Part shown: positions 1 through 10,813 of the stretch, one piece after another
Layout: each line of letters starts with the position of its first letter
How positions within the stretch are numbered: position 1 is the stretch's first letter
From: Rhabdophis nuchalis
Taxonomy: Eukaryota; Chordata; Lepidosauria; Squamata; Natricidae
Assembly (NCBI GenBank): GCA_039707465.1
Contig: CM077648.1
Location: forward strand, 19,878,119 to 19,942,118
DNA: 64,000 bases
Reading direction: 5' to 3'
Position numbers and translations under genes: made by a program
Notes under the pieces: generated by a model
Database searches by the model: none
Seen by the model: only the letters and a program-made list of their open reading frames with translations
Told to the model about the DNA's origin: nothing

Positions 1-390
1 TTTATTTAAAATGTTAGTTAGTTTTATTTTTTATTTGAGGTTTCAGCTAATAGGCACCATCTTGCCAATTGTAAATAATGGTCCAATTAAAAAAAAAAAA
101 ATAGACCAGATAATGAAGGTATTTGTGTATGTTTTAAAATGATGCTTTCCCTTTTAATAATCTTTCTGGTTTCTTAGATGCAATTTCTAGGCACAGAGCA
201 AAAAACCATCAGCCTTCTTTAGATATCCATTTTTCTCTCTGTCATCTGTATGTTATCAGGCCTACCTCATTTCAACAATAGCTATCTTTTTTTTTTTGTA
301 TGGGTACTTTAAAAAAAATCACATAGATCATTTATTAGTGAATATGTTTGACAGGATTATTAGACAGTGATAGGAAAACTGAAACTACTG

Positions 391-614
391 TGTTTCCCCG
401 AAAATAAGACAGAGATAGACATTTTCTTTTGACCTCTGAAATAAGCACTTGACCTTATTTTTGGAAGGTCTTATTATTTTTGAGGTGCAGGAGGCGGCCA
501 GCGTGGTCAGCTGATGGCTGCTGTTGTGTTGTTTGAGGAGGGCTTAGTTTAGCGCATACGCTCAAAAACCCGATTGGGCTTATTATCCAGGGAGGTCTTA
601 TTTTCAGGGAAACA
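391..614 (+). mobile_element. MITE with TGTTTCCCCGAAAATAAGAC ends (family A)
   Basis: The ends are inverted: TGTTTCCCCGAAAATAAGAC at the left and its reverse complement, with mismatches, at the right. Further copies are at 19673-19898 (opposite orientation) and 56536-57000 (longer). Non-coding, class II-like. I cannot assign the superfamily. Confidence 0.7.
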
Positions 615-835
615 GTGTGGATAGATGACAGAAATAGCGAGACAGACAGATAGAAAGACAGATTTCGGATAGAGATGGATGATGGATAGAGATAGATGCT
701 AGATAGATATAGACAGAGATAGAGGATAGAGATAGGTGGTAGATGGATGGATGGATAGATAGGCAGAATATAGATAGATGGATAAATATAGATGAGAGAA
801 AAGAGAAGAGAGAGAGAAAGACAGAGACAGATGTG
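615..835. repeat. GATA/GACA-rich microsatellite
   Basis: Imperfect AGAT, GACA and GGAT units directly follow the MITE at 391-614. The long reading frame here is a repeat artefact. Confidence 0.85.
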
Positions 836-2032
836 TGAAAGGGAGCATTAGGAGTGACATCATCTAAATTCAATGATTGTTGAAAAGTCAGAACTGGACT
901 AAACACAAGAATCCAAATCAAAAGTTACTTTTAAACCCAACTACGACGTTCCATGACCAAATGCTAACTACCCTTTCAAAACAAAATCCACATTTAACTT
1001 GGATCAAAACCTGTTCACTGCTTCTGATTACCGAAAGACGAATGTCTGTGTTTGCTAGCAGAATGTTTTATGAATGGTGCTCTGTGTTTAATAAAAGCAT
1101 AGTGACTGGGTGGATAATAAAACTCTGTGGAAATGTCAAAATGAAGAAAAGGTCAGGCAAAATTCACCTTCCCCTGCTATTTCCATGGTTACTTTTAGAA
1201 ATGCAGATTTGAGAAGCTTCACGGGAAATATTACGAGCACATACGAACAGTATACAGAATCTTAAGCAAGTGAAGATGGTGAAATAACATTTTTTTAAAA
1301 GATGGAAAGAGAGAAAAAGGAAAGGGAAGGCTAGAACACAAATGCCACAATATTGTTTTTGTAAGAGAAAAATGTACCAAACCTGGACAACTACCAGTTT
1401 CATTTGCTCACAGGCCATCAAAACCTATCCAAGACACCACACACAAAAAACAGGACCCAAGTACTTAAAACTCAACAGATGTGTAGAGTACTCAAATAGT
1501 TAAAACTCAACAATGCGTAGATTTTTCTATTCTTAACAACAAATCTGAAACACACACATGAAATTATCATGTCCTTTTAGCTTCAAACTTTGCAATTACT
1601 TGCATGAAGTATTTTTTCGTCTTTGGATAAAAACCAGTATCCACATTTCTGTCTAAAAGAATAGCAATAAGGAGCGGTATGCATAGAACAGGTTGTTAAT
1701 ATGCAGACACAGAAAATTAATCCAGGTCCCATGGACGTTCATGAAGTTTTGATGGCTTACAGCAAAGAGAAAAGGCATCTAATATCCAAACTACTAAATA
1801 AACAGGAGTAATGTGCAGAGTTTCCTGTGAAACATCTTGTTTGTGTAAAATAATCCATCTCTAATTTAACAATTCTCTTTATCAAGATGAATGCACTGTT
1901 ACCCATCTGTAAAAGAACACTTGACAGGAGAAAGTGAATTGCATGAGAGTAATTCATGCACCAGTTCACGGAAATTGATTGGGGGTGAGGTGGGGGGCAG
2001 GGAGGAAGCCCCAGGGCCAGGACAGAGAGGGG
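836..2032. other. No gene or recognised repeat
   Basis: AT-rich single-copy-looking sequence, presumed 3' flank or 3' UTR of UNC5C. Nothing else can be supported. Confidence 0.5.
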
Positions 2033-2040
2033 GATTAGAA

Positions 2041-2174
2041 CAGGGGTGTCAAACTCACATTGTCGCGTTGTCATCACCTGATGTATCGTGACTTTCCCCC
2101 CTTCGTTAAACCAGGGGTGGGCGTGGCCAGTGCATGACGCATCAGGCCCAAGGGCCGTGAGTTTGACACCCTTG
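2041..2174. mobile_element. hAT MITE (GGGGTGTCAAACTC family)
   Basis: It starts CAGGGGTGTCAAACTCAC and ends with the near reverse complement GTGAGTTTGACACCCTTG. It is flanked by a perfect 8-bp duplication GATTAGAA (2033-2040 and 2175-2182). Confidence 0.9.
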
Positions 2175-3422
2175 GATTAGAAGGCCCAAGTTAGCCATCA
2201 TCAGCTTCCGGGGAGGGTGCTGCCATTGCTCAGATGATTAATGCTGTAGATCAGTGGTAGTCAACCTGGTCCCTACCGCCCACTAGTGGGCATTCCAGCT
2301 TTCATGAGCGGTAGGGGTTTTGTCCGATACTGAAGCACTTTCCTTTTTTTTATTTAATTGACTTCCCTACTTTATAAATCACCATTACTGTGGAACTGGT
2401 TGGCGGTTAGAAAATTTTACTACTAACAGAGATACAAAAGTGGGTGGTAGGTATAAAAAGGTTGACTACCCCTGCTGTAGATAATTTTGGTAAACAAAAA
2501 TACTACTGCTAAAAGAAATATAATATTATTTGTACTAGATACTATGCAGTTACGGTTATCGTACAAGTAACTTTTTTTTTCTTTTTTAGGGAGGGGTCTT
2601 CTCAAAGCACACCAAAGTGAGTATCTGTATCTCTCTCTCACACACACACACACTCACACACACACTTTAAAGATGAAGGCAGGGCATACTGTAAGCTGGG
2701 GGAGAGGGAGAGGGAATCCCTGCAGTTGAAGTCACCAAGGGACCCAAGCTACCTTGGTGATGGTAGAGAGGGAACATGCATACCTGATCACCTTTCAGAT
2801 TGTTTTCTTGCCAGACGCACAAGTTTCAAATTCTGTCTTAACTCATTCTAGGAAATTGAATAGGTAGGTTAGTTTAAGACATCTAATGGGCAAATTTGCA
2901 ATTATGAAATCGTCTGAAATGTGTGTTTTGGAGACTGATTCATCAGAAAATAGCCAGAACCCTGCTTTGTCCACAGCTTGGTGTAGAATGGCTTTCAACA
3001 AAAGAAGAAAAAAACAATATATCAAAAAGTAGCCATGGACAGTCATTTCCATCCTGCTGCCCAGGATTTGATGTAAACAACGTTCATAGAAACTGGGATT
3101 GTTAAGAAAGTTTATCCATATATCTGGATAGCAATAAAAAGCGTTTCCTAGGAAACTGTAAGATCCTGCACTAAGCAGAGTACAGCCAAGCTGAGAGGAA
3201 TGTTAGGTTGAATTATATTATAAAGGTAACAACTTTGCATGGTTTCTTTCAAATCCTGTGATAATATACAAAAAGGATGCATGTGTAAAGGCAGGATTCT
3301 GTGTCTTGTCCCTCTGGAATGCCTCTCGCTATGAAAACACATTGGTTTTTTGGGTGCTTGGTTTGTGTTAGTCACAGCTGACGGGATGGTTAACATTCCT
3401 TCATCCTCATTCCAAGGTCAGT
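2175..3422 (-). other. UNC5C: UNC5C 3' UTR (end not located)
   Basis: This is sequence downstream of the UNC5C stop on the minus strand. No AATAAA was seen on that strand between the stop and about 2355. The first candidate, at 2349-2354, lies inside a hAT MITE. The true 3' end may lie further left or beyond the window, since mammalian UNC5C has a long 3' UTR. A CT/CA microsatellite sits at about 2631-2667. Confidence 0.4.
2252..2474. mobile_element. hAT MITE (CAGTGGTAGTCAACC family)
   Basis: Inverted ends CAGTGGTAGTCAACCT and GGTTGACTACCCCTG, with perfect target duplication CTGTAGAT (2244-2251 and 2475-2482). A partial copy in the opposite orientation is at about 15398-15480. Confidence 0.9.
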
Positions 3423-3588
3423 TCAGTACTTTTCTTCGGCTACCAATGAAACAACTGTCTCGTGTCTTCCCATTTCTTCAAGGACGGTGGCCAGCATGCT
3501 CAAATTTCCATCGGGAAAATTTTGGGCTTCCCAAAGGTCTAAGATCACGCCGGTGGGACTTGATTTTGTAGCAAAATAATTGAGGTAC
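3423..3588 (-). CDS. UNC5C: UNC5C last coding exon (death domain, stop)
   Basis: The acceptor is TCCCTGCAG. One base completes the arginine codon, then 54 codons start [20 protein letters not shown] and finish [20 protein letters not shown], followed by TGA at 3423-3425. This is the second half of the death domain. The length agrees with the mammalian protein, whose last residue is also tyrosine. No homologous coding sequence follows below 3423. Confidence 0.95.
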
Positions 3589-3786
3589 CTGCAGGGAGAA
3601 ATCAGCTGTTATTAAAACTGTACTCTTTGCTATTTCTTTTCTTTTCTTTTGCTTTTATCTGATATATAAATGTAATTTACATGGAGAAAAATATAAAGCA
3701 GCTTGCATTTTGGTCCAGGTAAAAGATCAGAGGTGAGTATTGTTCGGCATGATTTCTAATCTCATCAGAGATTGGACTCTATAGTA

Positions 3787-4154
3787 CAATGATGGCCAAC
3801 CTTTTTGTCAATGCGTTCCGAAATTGCACGCATGCACCCTTAATGCAATGTGCACCCCACTCCTGTGCATGCATGCACGACTCCCATCCTCCTGCATGCC
3901 CCCAGAGCATACATGTGTGGCCCCCATGCATGCATATGTGAAACCCCCACACACATCTCACCGCCACACATGCACACGTATCTCCCACATGCGCCCCACC
4001 CCTGTGCATGCACAGCACAGCACAGACCCAAAAACCTGCTGGCTGGTGGGAGGCGCATGTGCAGTGGAGCTGAGCTGGGGCGATGGCTCATGCGCCTGCA
4101 AAGACGGTTCTGCATGCCACCTGTGGCATGCATGCCCTAGGTTCGTCATCACTG
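3787..4154. mobile_element. hAT MITE (GATGGCCAACC family)
   Basis: Ends are CAATGATGGCCAACC and GTTCGTCATCACTG, flanked by perfect duplication CTATAGTA (3779-3786 and 4155-4162). The interior is rich in GCATG/CATGC, which creates several spurious reading frames. Confidence 0.9.
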
Positions 4155-4342
4155 CTATAGTAAATTGAGTACTTTATCAGTACAATTGCCAGAGAATTAT
4201 GAATTCATAATTATAAATGAATTATGCAGTCATTTATATGTGGGGGAATCAACAAAATGCTGCAAAGACAAGTTATGGGACTGGTACACGTAGTTGTCTG
4301 ACAGATAACAGGACCAGATGGATATGTATGTATGTACATATG

Positions 4343-4505
4343 TCAATGTTTATGTCAGACCACCTGGTATACCCAAATATGGGAGGAAGGGAATGGTTTT
4401 CTGCCTGAAAAGGCTCCTAGGTTGGAGCTGAAAGGCAAAATGGGTAGCAGTAAGCTCCCTTCCTCCCATATTTGGGTATACCAGGTGCTCTGACATAAAC
4501 ATTGA
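4343..4505. repeat. Fold-back inverted repeat, ~50-bp arms
   Basis: The left arm 4343-4393 is almost the reverse complement of the right arm 4456-4505, sharing for example ACCTGGTATACCCAAATATG. They are separated by about 62 bp. Probably a fold-back MITE; no family was recognised. Confidence 0.85.
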
Positions 4506-4536
4506 CTTATTTCCCTGGCTCAGCTGATAAGGGAGT

Positions 4537-4650
4537 AGAACTCATGGCCTAATGGTTAAGGCTGCTGCCTGACATGCAAATGGCCTGAGTTTGAATCCCA
4601 ATAATGGTATGGCTATCTGATGAGAGCTAAACAGCTCGAAATAGATCTAT
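4537..4650 (+). mobile_element. tRNA-derived SINE
   Basis: It carries an A-box-like TGGCCTAATGGTTAAGG and a B-box-like GAGTTTGAATCCC at tRNA spacing, followed by a non-tRNA body ending before AT-rich simple repeats. Confidence 0.6.
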
Positions 4651-4659
4651 CATAGTCTC

Positions 4660-4772
4660 TCTTTATTTATTTATCTATCAGTACAAATGCACATGTACAT
4701 ATGTACATATATGTGTATATGTATGTATATATATATGTATCTCTATCTCTATCTATCTTATATGAATATAAG

Positions 4773-4808
<36 letters not shown>
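4660..4808. repeat. AT-rich TATG/TA/ATCT microsatellite
   Basis: Compound simple repeat of TATC, TATG and (TA)n units. Nearby frames rich in Tyr/Ile are artefacts. Confidence 0.85.
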
Positions 4809-4811
4809 TCA

Positions 4812-5205
4812 TCGAAATAGAGAAACTTGCCATCAAAATAGTGAAACACCCCCACAACATGAACAAATGCGATGATACCTCCTGCCTACCAGACATCTGG
4901 AAACCAGCACTAGCCAACAAACGAGTCCCACCCACCACCCAGGCTGTTACAATACAAAAGAACAATGAACATACAGCCAGCACCAATCAGGACCAATCCA
5001 CCAATCATGATACAACTACACAGCCAATCAACCCACTCATAGCAACAAAGCCAGCACTCCACCCCTCCCCCACACTAAGATTTATAGAAAGACGGCAGCT
5101 CCGTAGCCGAAAACACCAGCCTGAAGATGGCGAGTGAGACCTCGCCGAAACATTGCCAAGACAATCTCAATCATACACAGGAAAATACCCGAATACAACA
5201 AGACC
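4812..5205 (+). mobile_element. Retroelement fragment (possibly Penelope-like) with hammerhead-like fold
   Basis: A C/A-rich repeat ends in CTGAAGA (5121-5127), a 6-bp stem GGCGAG/CTCGCC (5129-5134 with 5141-5146), and GAAAC (5147-5151). This outline resembles a hammerhead ribozyme core, which Penelope-like elements carry in their terminal repeats. One extra base precedes the stem and I could not find stem I. The clade is inferred. Confidence 0.4.
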
Positions 5206-5207
5206 AG

Positions 5208-5208
<1 letters not shown>

Positions 5209-5260
<52 letters not shown>

Positions 5261-5317
5261 ATGTATGTATGTATGTATGTATGTATGTATGTATGTATGT
5301 ATATATATATATATATT
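5209..5317. repeat. Compound (TG)n(TATG)n(TA)n microsatellite
   Basis: About 17 TG units, then TATG units, then TA units, directly at the end of the retroelement fragment, possibly seeded by its tail. Confidence 0.95.
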
Positions 5318-5732
5318 CATTAATGTAAGTGAAGGATGCAGAAGCATTTGCAATTAATAAGCGTATAAAATAAGCCACCTGGAACACAGGCATTATTTCT
5401 GCATGTCCTTCTGCTGTCTCCCGGTATACCTTGTTAATAAGGACATTGTGCCCTTCTTCCCTTCAACTGTCATTTATTAGCAATCCAGAATATTATGTTC
5501 CTTCCTACTGTTTTATCTGTAACTCCGTTATAATAGTAGCCACTCCAAGAGCGACATGCATTAAAGAAGAAAATGAACCATATTTTTTAACAGGTGGTTT
5601 TTTTTCCTGATCAGTAGAATAATCTGGAGGCCATCAATAAACCTTCAATTGTCCCATGCTACATATATTAAAGAACAGAGAACATAACTAGAACTTTTAC
5701 AGTGTGATTTCTACTCTGGTGTCTGTGTATGG

Positions 5733-6069
5733 CAGTGCTTCTCAATTATTTTCTGTCATGCCCCCCCTAGGAAGAAGAAAACATTTCGCGCCCCCCGCGC
5801 AACTGTAAATAGTATCATTTGTCTATAAAATTGTTATAAGTACACCTCTGCATAACACTGTATCCTTATTAACGTATAAGAGAATAAAAAAAGAAAGAAA
5901 TGTGGATCAATTTACAACAAAGAATAGCTTTATTAACTGTAGCAGAAAAGATTTAAAATGCATTAGAAATTTTAAAAAAATTAAATCCTTTGCCGAGGTC
6001 AAATGCGCCCCCCTTTACGGAGCCTCGCGCCCCCCCTGGGGGGCCCGCCCCACTATTTGAGAAGCACTG
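5733..6069. mobile_element. hAT MITE (CAGTGCTTCTCAATT family)
   Basis: Ends CAGTGCTTCTCAATT and ATTTGAGAAGCACTG, with perfect duplication GTGTATGG (5725-5732 and 6070-6077). The subterminal parts are C-rich and the middle is AT-rich. Confidence 0.92.
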
Positions 6070-6244
6070 GTGTATGGGAATGTGTAAAGAAGTGAAAAAT
6101 AGCAAAATAATTCCCAGGAGCTATATTTTAATATATCAATTTTACTGTTTTGGATAAAAAGATTTGATCATTTAGTATAGCAAGCCTTCAGATACAATTT
6201 GGATGGGACCCCCAGTGTCAATTGAGACAATTGTTCCCGTAGAC

Positions 6245-6612
6245 CACTGGTGTCAATGATTCCATTGAGGGCCACACCAGGGTTGTATTTGACCTTGGGG
6301 GGTGGGGGGTCGGGTGTGTGTGTGTGTGTGTGTGTGTGTGGCCAGGGTGGGCAAGGCCAGCTGAACCTCATTCATATCAGGAGTGCCTGTGGTGGCCCAA
6401 GCACTCTGCCAATGAAATTGGACTCCCAAGCTCCGTTTTTGGCTGTGACATTCTCCTGCAATCCTCTTCCAGCTAAAATGAAACTCGGGAGGGCCACCTG
6501 CTTGCAGAGGCACCGCGACTGGTCTTTGCTGTTTGCAGGGCTGCCACGCAGGCCAGATCTAAGCACCCCATAGGCCAGATCTGGTGTCTGGGCCTTGAAC
6601 TTGACACCCCTG
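6245..6612. mobile_element. hAT MITE (GGTGTCAA / TTGACACCCC, long form)
   Basis: Target duplications CCGTAGAC (6237-6244) and CCATAGAC (6613-6620) differ at one base. It contains a (TG)n tract at about 6313-6340. The same long form is found at 46685-47035. Confidence 0.88.
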
Positions 6613-6796
6613 CCATAGACCATAAGCCATTATACGACTTAATCCTACACAATACCCATGGTTATTGACAAAAAGGAACTTTTTGAAGAGCAGATTTCAA
6701 TGGCAGATTTCTCTTGCTTAGCACTGCTAACACATATGAAAAAGTAACTCAACTAATGTCTAATGTCAAATGTACGTTGACAATATGCTTGCTTAC

Positions 6797-6975
6797 CTGT
6801 CCAAGTTTAGTTTGTGGGCCAACATCCTCCAATCGTGGCCTCTTGTTTGAGGGGCATCTAGGCTACTACAAAGCTTCTGACGGATAGGAAGAGGGATGCT
6901 GAATGCACAGGGTCCTACTACGGTTGTAATGGTGCTTGCTGGATCCATAAGTGGATATTCAATACCAGTAGGTTC
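6797..6975 (-). CDS. UNC5C: UNC5C death-domain exon 1 (penultimate exon)
   Basis: 179 bp. The acceptor is CATACATGAAAAG-type pyrimidine-poor sequence ending TGCAG, and the donor is AG|GTAAGC. It starts [20 protein letters not shown] and covers the UPA-death-domain hinge, then the first death-domain helices with [20 protein letters not shown] and LAHKLNLD. The last codon, arginine, is split AG|G. The codon at 6922-6924 (ACC, Thr) corresponds by counting from the C terminus to human T835. Confidence 0.95.
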
Positions 6976-7517
6976 CTGCATACATGAAAAGTAGAAAATA
7001 TGGCCATACAATAAGCGAGGAGACAGAATTAGATTAACAAAGAAGCCATCTGTGAAATATAAACCCTTTGGGTTGCATTAGATATAATGTAATGGCTATG
7101 AATCTTCGGAAGTTCTACTACCTTTTACTAGAAAGGCAACATAAAATACTTTAAAAGAAACACTTAAAATTACTAATACCCTCATATCCCTCATTTGAGC
7201 CATAGCATCCAGGGAATTTTACCACTGCCTGTTGCAGCTTCCCATATATAGTGTCACAACAACTTAATAAATTAAGCATAGTCTTAATTTTAGAAAATGG
7301 CCTGAGACACAGTCATACAGTTCTCTACAATCTGCTGGTTGTAACAATGAATGTTTATTACCATCCCAGTGGAACCATAATGGGGCATTCGTGTAACCAT
7401 GAATAAATGAAACAAAGTTTGTGTTTGGCTTTCCAATACGAGCTTCCTATTTACTTGCTTACTTTTTTTTTTTAATTTAAAAGATTATCTGGAACAAATT
7501 GGGTACTACATTCTCTC

Positions 7518-7835
7518 CAGGGGTGAAATCGGTATGGTAGCAATGTGAGCATGCAAACAGCGTCAAAAAGGTAAGATAAGCAAACATTAATGGGGGATTG
7601 GAAATCCACTGCTTTCTAGCTAATATAAATCACACGTCACACAGCTGGTTGTCAGAAAAACTGGTTCGCTTGAACCGGTTTCATTTTTTTTACTACCGGT
7701 TTGGGCAAACCGGTAGCATTTTTACTACCAGTTTGGGTGAACCAGTAGCATTTTTACTACCGGTTTGGGTGAACCAGTAGCATTTTTACTACCGGTTTGG
7801 GTGAACTGGTCCGAGCCAGTAGCATTTCACCCTTG
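7518..7835. mobile_element. hAT-like MITE (GGGGTGAAAT family) with internal minisatellite
   Basis: Starts CAGGGGTGAAATC and ends GATTTCACCC-like (GCATTTCACCCTTG). Flanks ATTCTCTC (7510-7517) and ATTCTTTC (7836-7843) differ at one base. The right half is a 32-bp tandem array. Confidence 0.8.
7692..7830. repeat. 32-bp minisatellite, ~4 units
   Basis: Units begin ACTACCGGTTTGGG at 7692, 7724, 7756 and 7788, and are themselves partly palindromic (ACCGGT). Confidence 0.9.
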
Positions 7836-7959
7836 ATTCTTTCCTATGCTTATATCGTCCTCATATATAGTAGGATGTTGATTTTTTACATTGCAATTGA
7901 TAATTAATATGCCAGGAATGACTTGAGGTATTTTCGCTATTCTTTAGTGGAATATCCTT

Positions 7960-8105
7960 GACTACACCCAAAGGTGTTTTTTTCAAGAGTCAACTGGAGA
8001 AACGAAACATCTTCAAAGAAAAACCACGACAGTCCAGTTGCCTCTTGAAAAAAAGCATCTTTGGGACAACTATGACCGAGAATCTCCATAGACATCCTTG
8101 AGTAA
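7960..8105 (+). mobile_element. Degenerate interspersed repeat (CGAAACATCTTC type)
   Basis: It shares GGGACAAC-ATGACC and GAGAATCTCCATAGACAT with repeats at about 48210-48365 and 49105-49180. Family not named; the 48-kb copy also has CTGAAGAAGC upstream. Confidence 0.5.
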
Positions 8106-8134
8106 AGGCGTCCCTGCAGATTTCACTTTGCTAG

Positions 8135-8435
8135 TTCTTGCCAACTATAGGAGGTGGTGTTCACCTCCGTTTCAAAGCCATTGAACTGATGTTGTCCGGA
8201 GACCATTTCCATGATCATATGGCCAACGGGACGTCATGGAATGCTGTTACCTTCCCACTGAAGTGGTACCTATTTATCTACTTGCATTTGCTTGTTTTCA
8301 AACTGTTAGGCTGTCAGGAGCAGGAGGCAAGGATGGGAGGTCATCCGGTTGTGTTGGCACAAGGGTCTCAAACATAAGCTGTCGGCTTTACAACCCACAA
8401 GCCCAGTGTCTTAACATCTAAGCCACCACTGCTTA
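8135..8435 (-). mobile_element. Old tRNA-derived SINE (ACTGCT/GGAAGCTGG type)
   Basis: Diverged copy of the SINE at 34722-35010 and 50826-51180, sharing TTCAAAGCC, ACCTTCCCAC and TACTTGCATTT blocks. Confidence 0.6.
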
Positions 8436-9082
8436 TATCCTTGAATGCTACAAATCATTCCATGTGTTGTCCTTGAGAGAATTCCACTGTGCTGCTGTTA
8501 GAGAACAATCCTTGGTCAAAAGACACTGATGGCTGTCAATAATGTACGTAAGGAACTTAAAATTTTATTTCTGTTTTTTAGGTAGATTTTTCAGAGTTGG
8601 AAAAACTTCTTTTTTAAAATTTGCCAGTCATTGTCATAGTCTTGAACTAGATAGATGAATCCTCTGACAATTGATCAATTTGTTCCATCCTAGGAATCAC
8701 CCATTTTTCTCTCAAACAAAAGTATTGGTAAGCATCAACAAAGCTGAGAAAAGGCCAAGTCAGATCATACTTCAGACAGAATATGTGAATGTATGAATAG
8801 TTTATCATTGTATTTTAAAAGTGCAGTGAGAGTGGTGCAAAATATTTTTATGCATAACAGCCTGAATAATTTAGCCTGAAAAGCTACTATCACCACTGCA
8901 TTTTTTTACAAATTGTTCTTGGCCATAAAAGATAATATTCACAAGTCTTAAAAAAAAAGAAAAGACATTTTTGCAACAATAAATATCATAATAAAACTAA
9001 GAAATCCATTGGTTATACTACATTGAAAAACCAAATACCTTTCCCACCACAAATGAAATACAAATAACAGTGTAACTACAAC

Positions 9083-10805
9083 CAATGGTGGGATTCAGCC
9101 GGTTCGCACCTATTCGGGAGAACCAGTTGTTAACTTTCTAAGCAGTTTGGAGAACTGGTTGTTGGAAGAAATCTCATTTTGTTTTTTTCCACCTTACAGG
9201 GCTAATCCTATAAGGAAGGCAGGAAGGAAACATTCTGGTGTCAGGAAACTATAGACCTGACCTCAATACCTGGAAAGATTCTGGAAAAGATAATTAAACA
9301 ACAAATAAGTGAACACCTAGAAGCAAACAAAGTAATAGCCAAAAGCCAACATGGGTTTGTCAAAAACAGATCATGCCAGACGAATCTAATTGTTTGACAA
9401 AGTAACAAAATCAGTGGACCAGAGGAATGCTGTTGATATAATTTACCTGGACTTCAGTAAGGCATTTGATAAAGTAGACCATAACCTACTATTAGATAAA
9501 GTAGAAAATTGTGGGTTAGACAGCAGCAGCACCAAATGGATTCGCAACTGGCTGACCAACCGCACTCAACGTGTAGTCCTCAATGGAACTGCATCTACAT
9601 GGAAGGAAGTATGCAGTGGAGTCCCCCAAGGCTCTGTTTTAGGCCCAGTACTCTTTAACATCTTCATCAACGATTTGGATGAGGGGATAAATGGGGAACT
9701 CATCAAATTCGCAGACGACACCAAGCTGGCAGGAATAGCCAACACTCCAGAAGATAGGCTTAAGATACAGAAGGATCTAGACAAACTTGAACATTGGGCA
9801 CTGTCTAACAAAATGAAATTCAATTGTGAAAAAAGTAAGGTCCTACATATAGGCAAGAAAAACCAAATGCACAAGTACAGTATAGGTGGTACCTTGCTCG
9901 ATAGTAGCAACTGTGAGAGGGATCTCGGAATCCTAGTGGACAACCATCTAAATATGAGCCAGCAGTGTGCAGCAGCTGCCAAAAAAGCCAACACAGTTCT
10001 AGGCTGCATCAACAGAGGGATAGAATCTAGATCGCGTGAAGTGTTAATGCCACTGTATGGTGCCTTGGTAAGGCCACACTTGGAATACTGCATACAGTTT
10101 TGGTCGCCACGATGTAGAAAAGACGTGGAGACTCTGGAAAGAGTGCAGAGAAGAGCAACCAAGATGATTAGAGGACTGGAGACTAAGACATATGAAGAAC
10201 GGCTGCAGGAGCTGGGTATGTCTAGTTTGATGAAGAGAAGGACCAGGGGAGACATGATAGCAGTGTTCCGATATCTCAGAGGGTGCCACAAAGAAGAGGG
10301 AGTCAAACTTTTCTCCAAGGCACCTGGGGGCAGGACAAGGAGCAATGGGTGGAAACTAACCAAGGAGAGAAGCAACTTAGAACTAAGGAGAAATTTCCTA
10401 ACAGTAAGAACAATTAACCTCTGGAACAGCTTGCCTCCAGCAGTTGTGAATGCCCCAACCCTGGAAGTCTTTAAAAAGATGTTAGACAGCCATTTGTCTG
10501 AAATGGTATAAGGTTCCTGCCCATGCAGGGGGTTGGACTAGAAGACCTACAAGGTCCCTTCCAACTCTGCTATTGTATTATTGTATTGTATTATTGTTTC
10601 TAGCCTGATCTTTATTGCCCTGCTTACAGAAACTGCCTCTCCGGTTAACCCTTGTTACATTGTAACAGCTAAAGTGAAGTGCCCATTGACGTGGGTGATA
10701 TTGAGTTGGCCATGCCCACCTAGTCACATGGCCACTGAGCAATACCTACCCAGCTGATCATTAGGGCAGAGAAGCAGTTGTTAAATTATTTGAATCCCAC
10801 CACTG
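9083..10805. mobile_element. hAT-like MITE (GGTGGGATTCAGCC) split by a CR1 insertion
   Basis: The left part starts CAATGGTGGGATTCAGCC and the right part ends TTTGAATCCCACCACTG. Perfect target duplication ACTACAAC lies at 9075-9082 and 10806-10813. The CR1 at 9240-10598 is nested inside, so it is younger. Confidence 0.88.
9240..10598 (+). mobile_element. CR1 LINE, 5'-truncated, reverse transcriptase
   Basis: It encodes the RT core from YLDFSKAFDKVDHNLL through GVPQGSVLGPVLFNIFINDL and the catalytic FADD box to the C-terminal region ending LDSHLSEMV. The 3' UTR ends GGGGGTTGGACTAGAAGACC then TATTG repeats. Compared with the copy at 60745-62207 it has a 5-bp deletion at about 9392, so the upstream part is out of frame. 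It differs at about 6 of 372 residues from that copy. Confidence 0.93.
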
Positions 10806-10813
10806 ACTACAAC

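Noticed and set aside
1..2040. Exons of BMPR1B, the neighbour of UNC5C in mammals
   Set aside because: No kinase or other coding similarity was seen; the gene may lie beyond the left edge.
3824..4168. Cys/His/Met-rich small frames that look like zinc-binding proteins
   Set aside because: They arise from GCATGC-rich DNA of a hAT MITE.
5209..5317. Repeat cluster that might be a CRISPR array
   Set aside because: It is a continuous microsatellite with no spacers, in a vertebrate genome.
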